A stretch of DNA of 64,000 nt. It comes from CAVQYV01 sp963718295 [NCBI: uncultured Methylomirabilota bacterium] (GTDB lineage Bacteria > Methylomirabilota > Methylomirabilia > CAVQYV01). Below are positions 45,892 to 54,286 of this stretch, one piece after another; the stretch's first letter is position 1; every line of letters starts with the position of its first letter. Location of the stretch: positions 62,001 through 126,000 of the forward strand of contig CAVQYV010000006.1 of the NCBI GenBank assembly GCA_963718295.1. The letters are read 5' to 3'. Below the pieces are notes generated by a model. The model had not been told where the DNA came from and did not search any database. It saw only the letters and a program-made list of their open reading frames with translations. The position numbers were made by a program, and so were the translations under genes.

Positions 45892-47706
45892 TCAGTTCCT
45901 TTCTCGCCAGGTGGGTCGATTATTGAAGCTGGCCGATAGGGCGTTGGAAACGGTAAAGACGGGGGAAGTTCCGGGAGTAAGGGTGGAAGAGAGGGTTGGG
46001 AAAAAGGGCGGTGACGTGCCCTGGCCCATGCGGGAATCGTAGACGAAGTTCCGCCGATAGCCATGAAGCAGGGTGTTTCCACTGAAGATATGGAAGGCCC
46101 CATAGGTGCTGGTGATGACACCTCCCAGCAACGTAACCGTCCCTTTGGCGGACAGGCTGTCGTAATTCTCGACGTAGAATTCCCCGTTGGGAGCCATGAC
46201 GATGGCATGGATGGAGATATCGCCGGCGGGAGCGCTATCTGAGATGACCACGTTATCATTCCAGGACAGCACCCCCAAGACGCTATTCTGTCCCGCCGCA
46301 CTCGGAGTGGGAGGGCTGGTGGGTGGGTTACCGTTTGCCTGGTAGTTCTGGTACGTTAGGTTATTGGTGATCTCAATGCGGTCTGTGGCGGCAATAGTTA
46401 CCTGCTCGCTGGCCCCGACGATCCCCGAGAGCGAGTTGATCCGACCATCGACGTAAATCATCCCATTGGGCACCCCAGCATACGTCTGGGTTCCGCCTCC
46501 CACCGTTTGAACGGTGGTGGATGAGGTGGAGCGATTGACGGTGATGATCTGGGTGACGCTGCCCTGGGTTATCGTGTAGGTGGCGTTCCCCGCGCTCACG
46601 CCCGGGGTCACGGTGGCATTGCCCTTCACGTAGATTCCACCGACGACATTGTTGCTCGCATCCGTCCCCACATAGATGCCATTGGCCAGGGAAGGGATAG
46701 CATGGCCTCCGCCCCCGTAAAGCGCAATCGATTTCTGGACGGCGGCGGTGGTTGTGGAGGGCATGGGGATGTTGGCTTCCCCGCGGGTGAATTGTGCCCC
46801 CCCGGAGAAAATCGGCACATCCCGGGTGCCATTGTTGTTGGCATTCAGCTGGATGTTATTACCATTATTATAGAACTCACCAGTCGTGGATACGCTAGTT
46901 ACCGCTCCCCCAATGAAGGTGCCGCTCGGGTTATAAGCGAAGTGAAAATGCCCATTGGTGTGCACGGGGCCGCTGAAGCGGCAGTTGTTGTTGTTGAACC
47001 AGACCTCCTGGCCGGCGGCATTGGTCTGGGTATTGGTGAAGAGGGCATAGCGGGCAAAGCTATTCCACACCGAGCTGGGAGGGGTCCCGGGGGTAGTGAC
47101 CACTGCGGTGGTGATGGTGACATCTCCGGAGACACTGACAGAGCGGGACCCCGGCAGTGTCGAGCCATTCGAGGTGATGGTATAGAGATAGGGGAAGACA
47201 TAGATATCCGTGTTTCCCGTTGTGGTCTTGGTGGGAGTGCCATTGCCCACCACCTGAATCGTGCCGGAATAGGTCCCCGACCCGGCGGGCAGATCGGACG
47301 CGGGAAGGGGCAGGGTGGCGGTGGAATTGCTGACCTTGGTGAACGGGGTATAGCCGCTTGGGCAAGCGTAGGCAACGAAAAACCCGGCCGGATCGTTATT
47401 GGTCAGATAGGAGTTGATGGTGTCACTGGGAAGTCCCGCCGTTGTGGTATTCAAGACATTGGCGTTCGCATACCTGCGCAGCTCGGGCAGGCCTCGCTGG
47501 ATGCCTGCCTCGGCCACATAAAAGGCGCAGATCTCCTCCTTGGAGTTGTGGGCGATTCCCCTTTCCGTGTTGGCCAACAGCAGGAGGATGCCTCCCATTA
47601 AGGAAAGGACGGAGGTTAAAAGCAGTCCTACCACCAGGACCGCCCCCCTCTGGTTGTCCAGGAGAAAAATCTTGCCTCTTCTAAATCGTTTTCCGATGGT
47701 ACTCAT
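45892..47706 (-). CDS. PilX-like pilus assembly protein with large C-terminal domain
   Basis: The 604-residue protein has the PilX-type N-terminus: RGAVLVVGLLLTSVLSLMGGILLLL membrane helix followed by CAFYVAEAGIQRGL, as in minor pilins without a classic prepilin peptidase Phe. The remaining 500 residues are rich in Gly, Thr, Asn and Ser with repeated beta-strand patterns (GNATVTPGVSAGNATYTITQGSV, FHIFSGNTLLHGYRRNF), resembling DUF4900-type extensions. It probably sits at the pilus tip and may bind surfaces. It is much larger than PilX of Neisseria (about 160 residues). Confidence 0.82.
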   Translation of the reverse strand: MSTIGKRFRRGKIFLLDNQRGAVLVVGLLLTSVLSLMGGILLLLANTERGIAHNSKEEICAFYVAEAGIQRGLPELRRYANANVLNTTTAGLPSDTINSYLTNNDPAGFFVAYACPSGYTPFTKVSNSTATLPLPASDLPAGSGTYSGTIQVVGNGTPTKTTTGNTDIYVFPYLYTITSNGSTLPGSRSVSVSGDVTITTAVVTTPGTPPSSVWNSFARYALFTNTQTNAAGQEVWFNNNNCRFSGPVHTNGHFHFAYNPSGTFIGGAVTSVSTTGEFYNNGNNIQLNANNNGTRDVPIFSGGAQFTRGEANIPMPSTTTAAVQKSIALYGGGGHAIPSLANGIYVGTDASNNVVGGIYVKGNATVTPGVSAGNATYTITQGSVTQIITVNRSTSSTTVQTVGGGTQTYAGVPNGMIYVDGRINSLSGIVGASEQVTIAATDRIEITNNLTYQNYQANGNPPTSPPTPSAAGQNSVLGVLSWNDNVVISDSAPAGDISIHAIVMAPNGEFYVENYDSLSAKGTVTLLGGVITSTYGAFHIFSGNTLLHGYRRNFVYDSRMGQGTSPPFFPTLSSTLTPGTSPVFTVSNALSASFNNRPTWRERN

Positions 47707-47731
47707 GGTTTGTCCTCCTATTCGCTTAAAT

Positions 47732-48544
47732 CTAATCGTAAATATTTCTCGGCCTTAAACTCGACTTGAGGAGATAGGTCTGATCGCCTCGCAGTCGATC
47801 CGCTTTGAAGGCGGTGATGTTGATCTCCAGCCGACGGATATCATCCAGATGAGCGTGAAGGGAGGGTGGATTGATCTCCGAGTCCGAATTATTGAAATAC
47901 TTGATCTCAATCCCGCTAATATTCTCTGCCAGAGGTTGAGGGCCGTTCCCGTCTCCTGCGTCCCGCCTCAAGGTTGTCCCGTTTCTATCATAGGTATAAG
48001 TCTGCGGCTGGGCAACCTGGCTGCCGGCAATGTAGGTGTGGGAGAGGCCGGAGGTGAGGGTCAGGGAACTGGCCGCGACTCCCCCTTCGGCAATAGTTGC
48101 CGACTCCCAGTGATTTGCCGGAGGGGATCCCCCGTCACTGCCGAAAATGTAGAGGGTACCACCCGCACTGAAATTGGGGGTGGAACTCACTGAGATGGTC
48201 GCTGTCCCGGCAGCGGCATTGGCGGTAAGGACAGTACTGGCGTTGAGCGGGTCTGTCAAAAAAGATATCGAGTTGGCAGTGGCTGCGGTGAAGGCTGCCG
48301 GAGGGTTATTATAGTCACGCGGATTGGGCAGCCCGGATCCGGCCATGCGGAGATCGCGCACCAGAGTATCCAGCGCAGCTCGAGCTCCCTGCTGAATATC
48401 GAGCCTCTGCTCTCCCCGACTCGAGGTATTCAGACCGGTCTCCAAAAGGAGGTAGAGACCCAGCAGGATTATGGCGCTGACGGCAATGGAAACCAGCAAC
48501 TCCAGCAAAGTGAAGCCCTTATCATCATTTAATCCCAGAATCAT
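47732..48544 (-). CDS. PilW-like minor prepilin
   Basis: ATG 48544 follows GAGG; the stop of the PilV-like gene lies just upstream. The 270-residue product has a prepilin cleavage site (DDKGFTLLELLVSIAVSAIILLG, with Gly-Phe and Glu5) and PilW-like features: ALDTLVRDLRMAGSGLP. The rest is beta-rich. Processing by PilD and assembly into the pilus tip are expected. It is the third gene of the minor pilin set FimT/PilV/PilW/PilX. Confidence 0.88.
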   Translation of the reverse strand: MILGLNDDKGFTLLELLVSIAVSAIILLGLYLLLETGLNTSSRGEQRLDIQQGARAALDTLVRDLRMAGSGLPNPRDYNNPPAAFTAATANSISFLTDPLNASTVLTANAAAGTATISVSSTPNFSAGGTLYIFGSDGGSPPANHWESATIAEGGVAASSLTLTSGLSHTYIAGSQVAQPQTYTYDRNGTTLRRDAGDGNGPQPLAENISGIEIKYFNNSDSEINPPSLHAHLDDIRRLEINITAFKADRLRGDQTYLLKSSLRPRNIYD

Positions 48545-48554
48545 GGCGACCTCT

Positions 48555-49049
48555 TCAAAAGTCCTCGGCAATCTCGGTAGTTAAAGATGCCGGAGGACCT
48601 TTCCTGTCTGTCCAATCCATGGTGATCGTGATGGTGGCCACCCGGCAGGGGCTTCCGCCTGTGGCGGTAATGTCGACGCTACCATTCCCTCCGGACAAAC
48701 CTTCTCCGTGAGGGTCAGCATTGGCCGCCTTTGAATGCCAGTTGGCCCGCTGGGTGGCGATGTAAGCGGGGCGAGGGTGAGTGGCCCCGGCCGGAGGGTT
48801 ATCGGCAAAGCTCAGCATATCATTGAAGGAAGGTGCATTTTTGATCTGCTCCATCAAGTCCTGAGCGAGGATGGTTGCCTTGGTCTCCTGAGAGGCATAG
48901 AAGATGTTGTTATAAGCCAAAGGAAGGAGGGCCGCTACCCCCAGGACCGCCACCACCAAAATGGAGGAAGCAAGCACGACCTCGGTCAAGGTGAACCCCC
49001 CCTGACCTGTGCCATATTTCGATCCGGACTCGCCTTTTTCTTTGTTCAT
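48555..49049 (-). CDS. PilV-like minor prepilin
   Basis: ATG 49049 has GGAG six bases upstream and overlaps the FimT stop by 4 bases. The 164-residue protein has a class III signal: GQGGFTLTEVVLASSILVVAVLGVAALLP (Glu at +5 after the GF cut). It continues with an amphipathic helix ETKATILAQDLMEQIKNAP and a small C-terminal domain. This is the PilV/MshD pattern of minor pilins that prime pilus assembly. Confidence 0.88.
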   Translation of the reverse strand: MNKEKGESGSKYGTGQGGFTLTEVVLASSILVVAVLGVAALLPLAYNNIFYASQETKATILAQDLMEQIKNAPSFNDMLSFADNPPAGATHPRPAYIATQRANWHSKAANADPHGEGLSGGNGSVDITATGGSPCRVATITITMDWTDRKGPPASLTTEIAEDF

Positions 49050-49657
49050 AGCGAACTCCAATTTCCAGCCGTGTCATGAGAACTATAGCGAAGAATGGCT
49101 ACATTTCCTGTGGGGCTAAGGGTGACCGCCAGCATGTCCCCCTGGCCATTCATCAAATAAACCGTCCCAATGGCTTCTGCCAGTCCGCGAATATTCATGG
49201 TTGCCGCAGATCCGGGAAAGGTCTGAGCCTGACTGATGGTCGCCCCCGCAACCTGGGCGGAGGGAGCCCCCGCCCTGGCATCGATGCGTATCCCGGGGTA
49301 ATCAGCGGAGAGATTCCGCTGATTAGTGGGAAAGGCCCCGTTCGCCAGTTGCCAATTGGGCGCGCCGGCCGTACCCTGATCAACCTGCATCTGGTAGGTG
49401 ATGACGGGGGAGCCGGAGAGGGCGTTTCCGGAAAAAAGCAGGCGATGCTTCTGGCCGCGAGAGACCGCCAAAGACTGGGTCCATCTCAAATCCGAGCCGA
49501 TCCCACGGGCCGCACCCCTAAACTTGAGATTCTGGGTGAATTGAATGAAGGATGGCATGGCTAATCCCGCTACCAGGGCTAAAAGGAGGGCCGAGATGAG
49601 GGCCTCCGCCATGGTGAAACCCCCCTCATTCCCTCTCTTCCTATCATTTCGGATCAT
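49046..49657 (-). CDS. GspH/FimT-family minor pseudopilin
   Basis: The 203-residue protein starts with GGAGG upstream. Its prepilin site is EGGFTMAEALISALLLALVAGLAMPSF, then FRGAARGIGSDLRWTQSLAVSRGQKHRLLF, the usual GspH/FimT layout. It is the first gene of the minor-pilin operon, whose sigma-54 promoter lies 76 bases upstream. No major pilin, assembly ATPase or secretin gene is in the window, so the core machine must be elsewhere. Confidence 0.9.
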   Translation of the reverse strand: MIRNDRKRGNEGGFTMAEALISALLLALVAGLAMPSFIQFTQNLKFRGAARGIGSDLRWTQSLAVSRGQKHRLLFSGNALSGSPVITYQMQVDQGTAGAPNWQLANGAFPTNQRNLSADYPGIRIDARAGAPSAQVAGATISQAQTFPGSAATMNIRGLAEAIGTVYLMNGQGDMLAVTLSPTGNVAILRYSSHDTAGNWSSL

Positions 49658-49732
49658 CGGAACCTCCCCCCCCCATCTTGCCTCAGGATATGGGGTGCCA
49701 AAGAGTCAAGTGCTTCGCGCCATTAATCTGTC

Positions 49733-49748
49733 GCAAAGAACGAGCCAA
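49733..49748 (-). promoter_or_regulatory. Sigma-54 promoter of the minor-pilin operon
   Basis: On the minus strand TTGGCTCGTTCTTTGC matches the sigma-54 consensus TTGGCACG-N4-TTGC at every position but one. The essential GG and GC doublets are exactly ten bases apart. Transcription would start near 49722, about 65 bases before the fimT-like ATG. A sigma-54 activator gene lies just upstream. Confidence 0.75.
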
Positions 49749-49835
49749 TAGGATTAAGGGGCTCAAAAACCGCATAGAAAATGTCCAGGTCACCAGTCGG
49801 GGAGGAGGGGGTGGAAATCCGCAGCGAGCTCAATA

Positions 49836-49919
49836 CTCGCAGCTCTGCCGAGGAGTTAGCGAGCAAATACAGATAGAAAAAAAATTCCTTGCACCTGAAG
49901 ATTCCTCGCAGCTCTGCCG
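49836..49919. promoter_or_regulatory. Two 15-bp repeats: candidate activator-binding sites
   Basis: CTCGCAGCTCTGCCG occurs at 49836-49850 and again at 49905-49919, same orientation. Each contains a GCAG-N2-CTGC dyad. They lie about 90-190 bases upstream of the sigma-54 promoter, the normal distance for bEBP enhancer sites, and are good candidates for binding by the PilR-like protein encoded next door. Confidence 0.6.
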
Positions 49920-50020
49920 GGGGGAGCTTCCATTGCCCATGGTCAAGAAGTGTCCAGGTTCTGGAGGGGAAAAGGTTAAAGAATGAAGACAGGAAGGAAA
50001 GCAGGAGGGTGGATACTTGT

Positions 50021-50034
50021 TGACCAGCTGGTCA
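50021..50034. promoter_or_regulatory. Perfect 14-bp palindrome after the response-regulator gene
   Basis: TGACCAGCTGGTCA is a perfect palindrome 45 bases past the stop of the regulator gene. No T-run follows on either strand, so it is not an obvious terminator. It may be a protein-binding site or chance. Confidence 0.35.
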
Positions 50035-50079
50035 GGAATGAATCAGTCCCAATGCCTCCACCCCATGAGGCCACATAGG

Positions 50080-51441
50080 TCAGGAATCCAAACCCAGGGC
50101 CCGCATTTTTTTGCGGAGAGTGGCCCTCGTTATTCCCAGTTGGTGGGCTGCCTCGGACTTGCTCCCGGGGAAGGCTTTCAGAAATCCTTTCAGATAGCGC
50201 CGTTCCGCCTCTTCCAAGGTCATGGAGTGGGCGAGGGGGTCTTGATCCGGAAAATGGGCCATCCTGGAGATGGGGGCGACGAGGGACAGGTGCTCGGGGA
50301 GTATCCAATCCCCTTCTGTGAGGATCATCGCCCTTTCCAGCACATTTTTCAATTCCCGCACGTTCCCCGGCCAGAAATAGTCCTGAAGCATCTTCTCCGC
50401 AAGCGGAGTGAAGCCACGGACGGCCTTTTTGAATTCCTGGTTGAAGTGAAGAATGAAAGCCGAGGTAAGCAGCGGGATGTCCTCTCGCCGTTCCCGCAGG
50501 GGAGGCAGAGTGATCTCCAGCACCCGGAGGCGATAGAAGAGATCCTCCCGGAAGGTTCCCTCAGAGACCGCGGCCTCCAGGTCCCGGTTGGTAGCGGCAA
50601 TGATCCTGACATCCACGGAGATGTCCGAGGCCCCGCCCAACCGTTTGAACGACTGATCCTCCAGGGCGCGCAGGAGCTTGGACTGGAGGGAGGGTTTCAT
50701 CTCGGAGATCTCGTCGAGGAAAATACTCCCATGATGGGCCAGCTCTAGGAGGCCCTTTTTTGCGACCTTGGCATCGGTGAAGGCTCCCTTCTCATATCCG
50801 AAGAGCTCCGCCTCTATCAATGATTCCGGAATGGCACTGGAGTTAATTTTGACAAGTGGGGCACCGGCTCGAGCGCTTTGAAAATGGATAGCATTGGCCA
50901 CCAGCTCCTTTCCGGTCCCGCTCTCCCCTCGGATCAGGATCGACGTTCTGGGGGTCTGGCTGGCCTTTTGGATCAAGGATTTGATCTGCATGATCCAAGG
51001 GCTTTCTCCGATGATTTCACGTAGCTGGGAGTGATCCCTCTCCCTTTGGCGAAGAAATTGAACCTCCTGCTGCAAGGCCTGTACTCCCATCGCCCTCCTG
51101 ATGAGGAGGGAAAGATGATCCAGATCCAGGGGCTTGATGAGAAAATCATAGGCCCCCATCTTCATGGCCTCCACCGCGGTCTCGACTTCCCCAAAGGCGG
51201 TCATCATGATGACTACGATGTCGTCGCTCAAGATCTTGGCTTCCTTCAGCACGTCCAGGCCACTACCATCCGGGAGTCGAAGGTCCAGTAGCATGAGATC
51301 GAGTGATCGAAGGCGAAGGATAGATAAAGCCTCCCCTTTGGTCCCCGCTGTGGTTACCTTAAACCCCTGTGATTCCAATGTATCTGTCAGGATTTCTCTC
51401 AGGAGATTTTCATCTTCCACGATCATCAAGGATGCGTTCAT
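50080..51441 (-). CDS. Sigma-54-dependent response regulator (PilR/NtrC type)
   Basis: Start ATG 51441 gives 453 residues. Receiver domain: residues 1-118 with phospho-Asp53 (LLDLRLPDG), Asp10 and Lys103. AAA+ domain: residues 145-375 with Walker A GESGTGKE (172-179). The sigma-54 contact loop is GAFTDA (219-224), where most activators have GAFTGA, and SIFLDEI follows as Walker B. A Fis-type helix-turn-helix ends the protein (KSEAAHQLGITRATLRKKM). It likely activates the pilin operon 300 bases away. The kinase gene precedes it by 16 bases. Confidence 0.94.
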   Translation of the reverse strand: MNASLMIVEDENLLREILTDTLESQGFKVTTAGTKGEALSILRLRSLDLMLLDLRLPDGSGLDVLKEAKILSDDIVVIMMTAFGEVETAVEAMKMGAYDFLIKPLDLDHLSLLIRRAMGVQALQQEVQFLRQRERDHSQLREIIGESPWIMQIKSLIQKASQTPRTSILIRGESGTGKELVANAIHFQSARAGAPLVKINSSAIPESLIEAELFGYEKGAFTDAKVAKKGLLELAHHGSIFLDEISEMKPSLQSKLLRALEDQSFKRLGGASDISVDVRIIAATNRDLEAAVSEGTFREDLFYRLRVLEITLPPLRERREDIPLLTSAFILHFNQEFKKAVRGFTPLAEKMLQDYFWPGNVRELKNVLERAMILTEGDWILPEHLSLVAPISRMAHFPDQDPLAHSMTLEEAERRYLKGFLKAFPGSKSEAAHQLGITRATLRKKMRALGLDS

Positions 51442-51457
51442 CTTGCAGGTACCTCCG

Positions 51458-54151
51458 TCAGGCAAGAGAGGGAAGATCTATGATAAAGGTGGCCCCTCTT
51501 CCAGGCTCACTCATCACCCTAATGTGTCCTTCATGTTCCCGCAGGATCTGATGCACCACAGACAGGCCCAGGCCCGTGCCATGAGGTTTGGTGGTATAGA
51601 ATGGGTCAAAGATCCTCTCCAGGTCCTGGGGCGGGATACCCGGACCGCTATCCTCCAGGCGCACCTGGAGGAAACGGCCACCGGCTTCCCCCTTTTCCGG
51701 ATTGCTGACCTCATGAATGGAAATGATGATTTCTCCCCCCTCGGGCATGGCGTGAATGGCGTTGAGAAACAGGTTGAGAAAGACCTGCTGCATGAGGGCT
51801 TTGTCCACTCGAACCTCAGGTAGGTGAGGGAAGAACTCCCGCATGACCCGTATTCCCCCCTTGGCAATCTGTTCGCGGAGGAGTGAGATTACCTCGCCAA
51901 TAATGAGAGGGAGTTCCGTCGGCTGGCGATTGGGCTTTGGGGGCCGGGCAAAGGCCAGAAAATCGTGGATGATCTGGTTCAGGCGGTCTATCTCCTGGAT
52001 AATTCTCTGCGGAGACTTCCGGTAGGGATGTTCTGCGGGAAGTTGTTTTTCGAGGGCTTGCACCGCTATCCGGATGTTTGCCAAGGGATTGCGGATTTCG
52101 TGGGCAATCCCCGCCGCCATGGTCCCAAGGGAGGCAAGCCGCTCCACTCGCCTTAACTCTTCTTTCAGGCGATCCTCTTCGGTGACATCCTGGAAGCTGA
52201 TCACCGCGCCCAGTACTCCGTCGCGAGGGCTGAGGTGGGGGGAGAGGGTGAACTCAATGGCGATCTTCTGACCTTCGCGGGTCCGCCATCTCCCTCGTTG
52301 GCGCAGGACGACACCCTGGTCCTTGAAAAGATCCAATCGGAAGGCCTTGACTTGCTCTTCTCCGATCAGGGCGCTCAAGACGGTTCCCATTACCTCTTCT
52401 CTCTTATAGCCAAGGATCTTTTCTGCCGCTTCGTTGAAGAAGGCAACGCGTCCATCGTAGTCCAGACTGATGAGCCCGGAAGTTAGGCTTTCGATTAGGC
52501 TCTGGCGGAAAATCTTTTCCTCCTCCACCTCGTTGGCCAGATCGAGGGTCTGGAAATAGAGGCTGGCATTCTCAATCGCGGCCCCGGCTTGCTGGGCCAG
52601 GACCTGGCACAGTTGCAGCTCCGCCTGTGAGAAATTCCGGGTCGGGGTTCGCTGGCCGATGGAGATAAGGCCAACGGTCTCTTCCTGCAGGTGGATAGGG
52701 ATGAGGGTGAGGGAGGAGATCTCGGACAAGAGGAGCAGGTCCCTAACCTCTCTCATGAGCGGATGATGAGCCACATCATCGATCTGCAGGATCTGGCCCG
52801 TCTTCATGGCAGCCTGCAGCTCCGGGTAGAATCTGAGGTCGACGGGATAAGGAAAGGTCGGCGGGCTTTTGAACTCATCATGGGCAACGTATAGATAGGG
52901 AGAGGGTCTATCTCGGAGCAACAGAAACACCCCGACCCGGGGGACGTCAAAGAAGCTGGAAAGGCTGTCCACCAAGGTCTTCAGGATGGCATCCGCCGAT
53001 AGAGTAGGGAGATAACGGGCCTCCCTGAGGAGAGAGGCCCTTTGCCATTGTTGCGGGCTTCCCTTAAATACCTGGGCATGTTTTTGCAGGTAGAGAGCGT
53101 TCTCTATGACTATGGAAACTTGGTCGGCAATCCCTTGGAGGAACTGGCGATCGTAAGGACTCAGGGATTCCTCATCTCGGACCAGGATTCCCAGCAAGCC
53201 CAAGGCCCGTCCCTGGCTGGCCAGGGGGAGGTAGACCAGGAGCTTTTCCTCCCAGGAGGAGAAATTAAAGGAGAGAAGCTGCTCTTCCTGGTCGAGCCCA
53301 AGAGAATGTATGCCGAAATCTTTCTTTGAGGGTCCTGGCTCCTGGTCTAATTTTGCGCGCAAAAGGGAGATGAGCTGAGGCAAGATTCCCTGAATGGAGC
53401 CTCGATGCAAAACAAGAGGCTCGTCCTGGTTGGAGGTCCCCTCGGCCCAACAAACGATGAAGCCCTCCTTTTGGCGCAATAGATTAAGCGCCTTTCCCAG
53501 GGCCTCCAACAAGGCCGAGCGCAGATCTGACAAATGGTGAAAGGCGGTGATGGAGCTGAAAGCAAAGATCTCCACATTCTTTTGGACCAGATCCTGTGCC
53601 AGCGCATCCTTCTCTTCCTTCTTGGCCGCCTCGATTCTCATCTCGCGCGACAGATAGTAGCTCAGATACGAGCAGAGATACAGGAGCGGGGGAAAGATAA
53701 TTACCTTCTCCGCCAGCAGGAGAGATAAGGGGCCTAAGGGGACGATCCCCGGAAGAAGGATGAGAAAATACCCTCCAGCCGCCAAGGTGGTGAAGGTTAA
53801 AGCCTCTGTCAGGGAATAGAGGGTCCCGTGGGAGATGCAGAGAATGAAGAAAAGGAGAGAAAAAGGGCTCTCGGAATCTCCAGTATTGTGAACTAAAAAA
53901 AACGCTAAAGAGATGAAGAGGAGGGAGACCAGATAAAAGGCTCGCGGGCTCGCTTTTTCCCACGGGGCCAGATAGAGGAGGGGGAGTATGGTGACCGCGA
54001 CCAAAATGGCGGCCCAGGTGCCAATCCAGTGGAGCCTGGGCACAGCAACCAGAGAATAGAGTAGGATCAAGAGGAGGGAGACGGCCAGGATATGGCCGTT
54101 AAGCCTCATGATTCGCGGTTGCAGGGATGATACTTTGTCAGCCTTTGTCAT
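51458..54151 (-). CDS. Membrane sensor histidine kinase with two GAF domains and PAS (PilS-like partner)
   Basis: The 897-residue kinase has about six membrane helices in residues 15-165 (HILAVSLLLILLYSLVAV; AFYLVSLLFISLAFFLVH). One GAF domain lies at about 200-350, a second at about 385-540 and a PAS domain at about 550-660 (GLISLDYDGRVAFFNEAAEKILGY). HisKA holds GIAHEIRNPLANIR near residue 685, and the HATPase domain has the N box LNLFLNAIHAMPEGG, DSGPGI, PFYTTKPHGTGLGL. It should phosphorylate the PilR-like regulator encoded 16 bases downstream. Input signal unknown; PilS proper lacks GAF domains. Confidence 0.93.
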   Translation of the reverse strand: MTKADKVSSLQPRIMRLNGHILAVSLLLILLYSLVAVPRLHWIGTWAAILVAVTILPLLYLAPWEKASPRAFYLVSLLFISLAFFLVHNTGDSESPFSLLFFILCISHGTLYSLTEALTFTTLAAGGYFLILLPGIVPLGPLSLLLAEKVIIFPPLLYLCSYLSYYLSREMRIEAAKKEEKDALAQDLVQKNVEIFAFSSITAFHHLSDLRSALLEALGKALNLLRQKEGFIVCWAEGTSNQDEPLVLHRGSIQGILPQLISLLRAKLDQEPGPSKKDFGIHSLGLDQEEQLLSFNFSSWEEKLLVYLPLASQGRALGLLGILVRDEESLSPYDRQFLQGIADQVSIVIENALYLQKHAQVFKGSPQQWQRASLLREARYLPTLSADAILKTLVDSLSSFFDVPRVGVFLLLRDRPSPYLYVAHDEFKSPPTFPYPVDLRFYPELQAAMKTGQILQIDDVAHHPLMREVRDLLLLSEISSLTLIPIHLQEETVGLISIGQRTPTRNFSQAELQLCQVLAQQAGAAIENASLYFQTLDLANEVEEEKIFRQSLIESLTSGLISLDYDGRVAFFNEAAEKILGYKREEVMGTVLSALIGEEQVKAFRLDLFKDQGVVLRQRGRWRTREGQKIAIEFTLSPHLSPRDGVLGAVISFQDVTEEDRLKEELRRVERLASLGTMAAGIAHEIRNPLANIRIAVQALEKQLPAEHPYRKSPQRIIQEIDRLNQIIHDFLAFARPPKPNRQPTELPLIIGEVISLLREQIAKGGIRVMREFFPHLPEVRVDKALMQQVFLNLFLNAIHAMPEGGEIIISIHEVSNPEKGEAGGRFLQVRLEDSGPGIPPQDLERIFDPFYTTKPHGTGLGLSVVHQILREHEGHIRVMSEPGRGATFIIDLPSLA

Positions 54152-54261
54152 ATAACCCCATGCGGGAATGCTCTATCGGTTAACCGGGGCCCTACCGGCT
54201 TTTCCAACAATCCAGGGCGTTGGTAGCAATGGACAGCTCCTCATGAAAACTAACCCCGGAT

Positions 54262-54283
54262 ACCCCGTGCGGAAGCACGGGGT
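54262..54283. terminator. GC-rich hairpin after the PPDK-like gene
   Basis: ACCCCGTGC-GGAA-GCACGGGGT forms a 9-bp stem with a stable GGAA loop, 3 bases past the stop of the PPDK-like gene on the minus strand. On the plus strand it is followed by TTCTTT. The T-stretch is weak on the minus strand, so it may be a bidirectional terminator. Confidence 0.55.
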
Positions 54284-54286
54284 TCT

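Noticed and set aside
49692-49702. TTTGGCACCCC (minus strand) as a second sigma-54 promoter
   Set aside because: The base pair ten positions after GG is not GC, so the -12 element is missing. The site at 49733-49748 fits exactly.
49836-49919. CRISPR-like repeat pair
   Set aside because: Only two short repeats with a 54-base gap and no further unit; activator sites upstream of a sigma-54 promoter explain them better.
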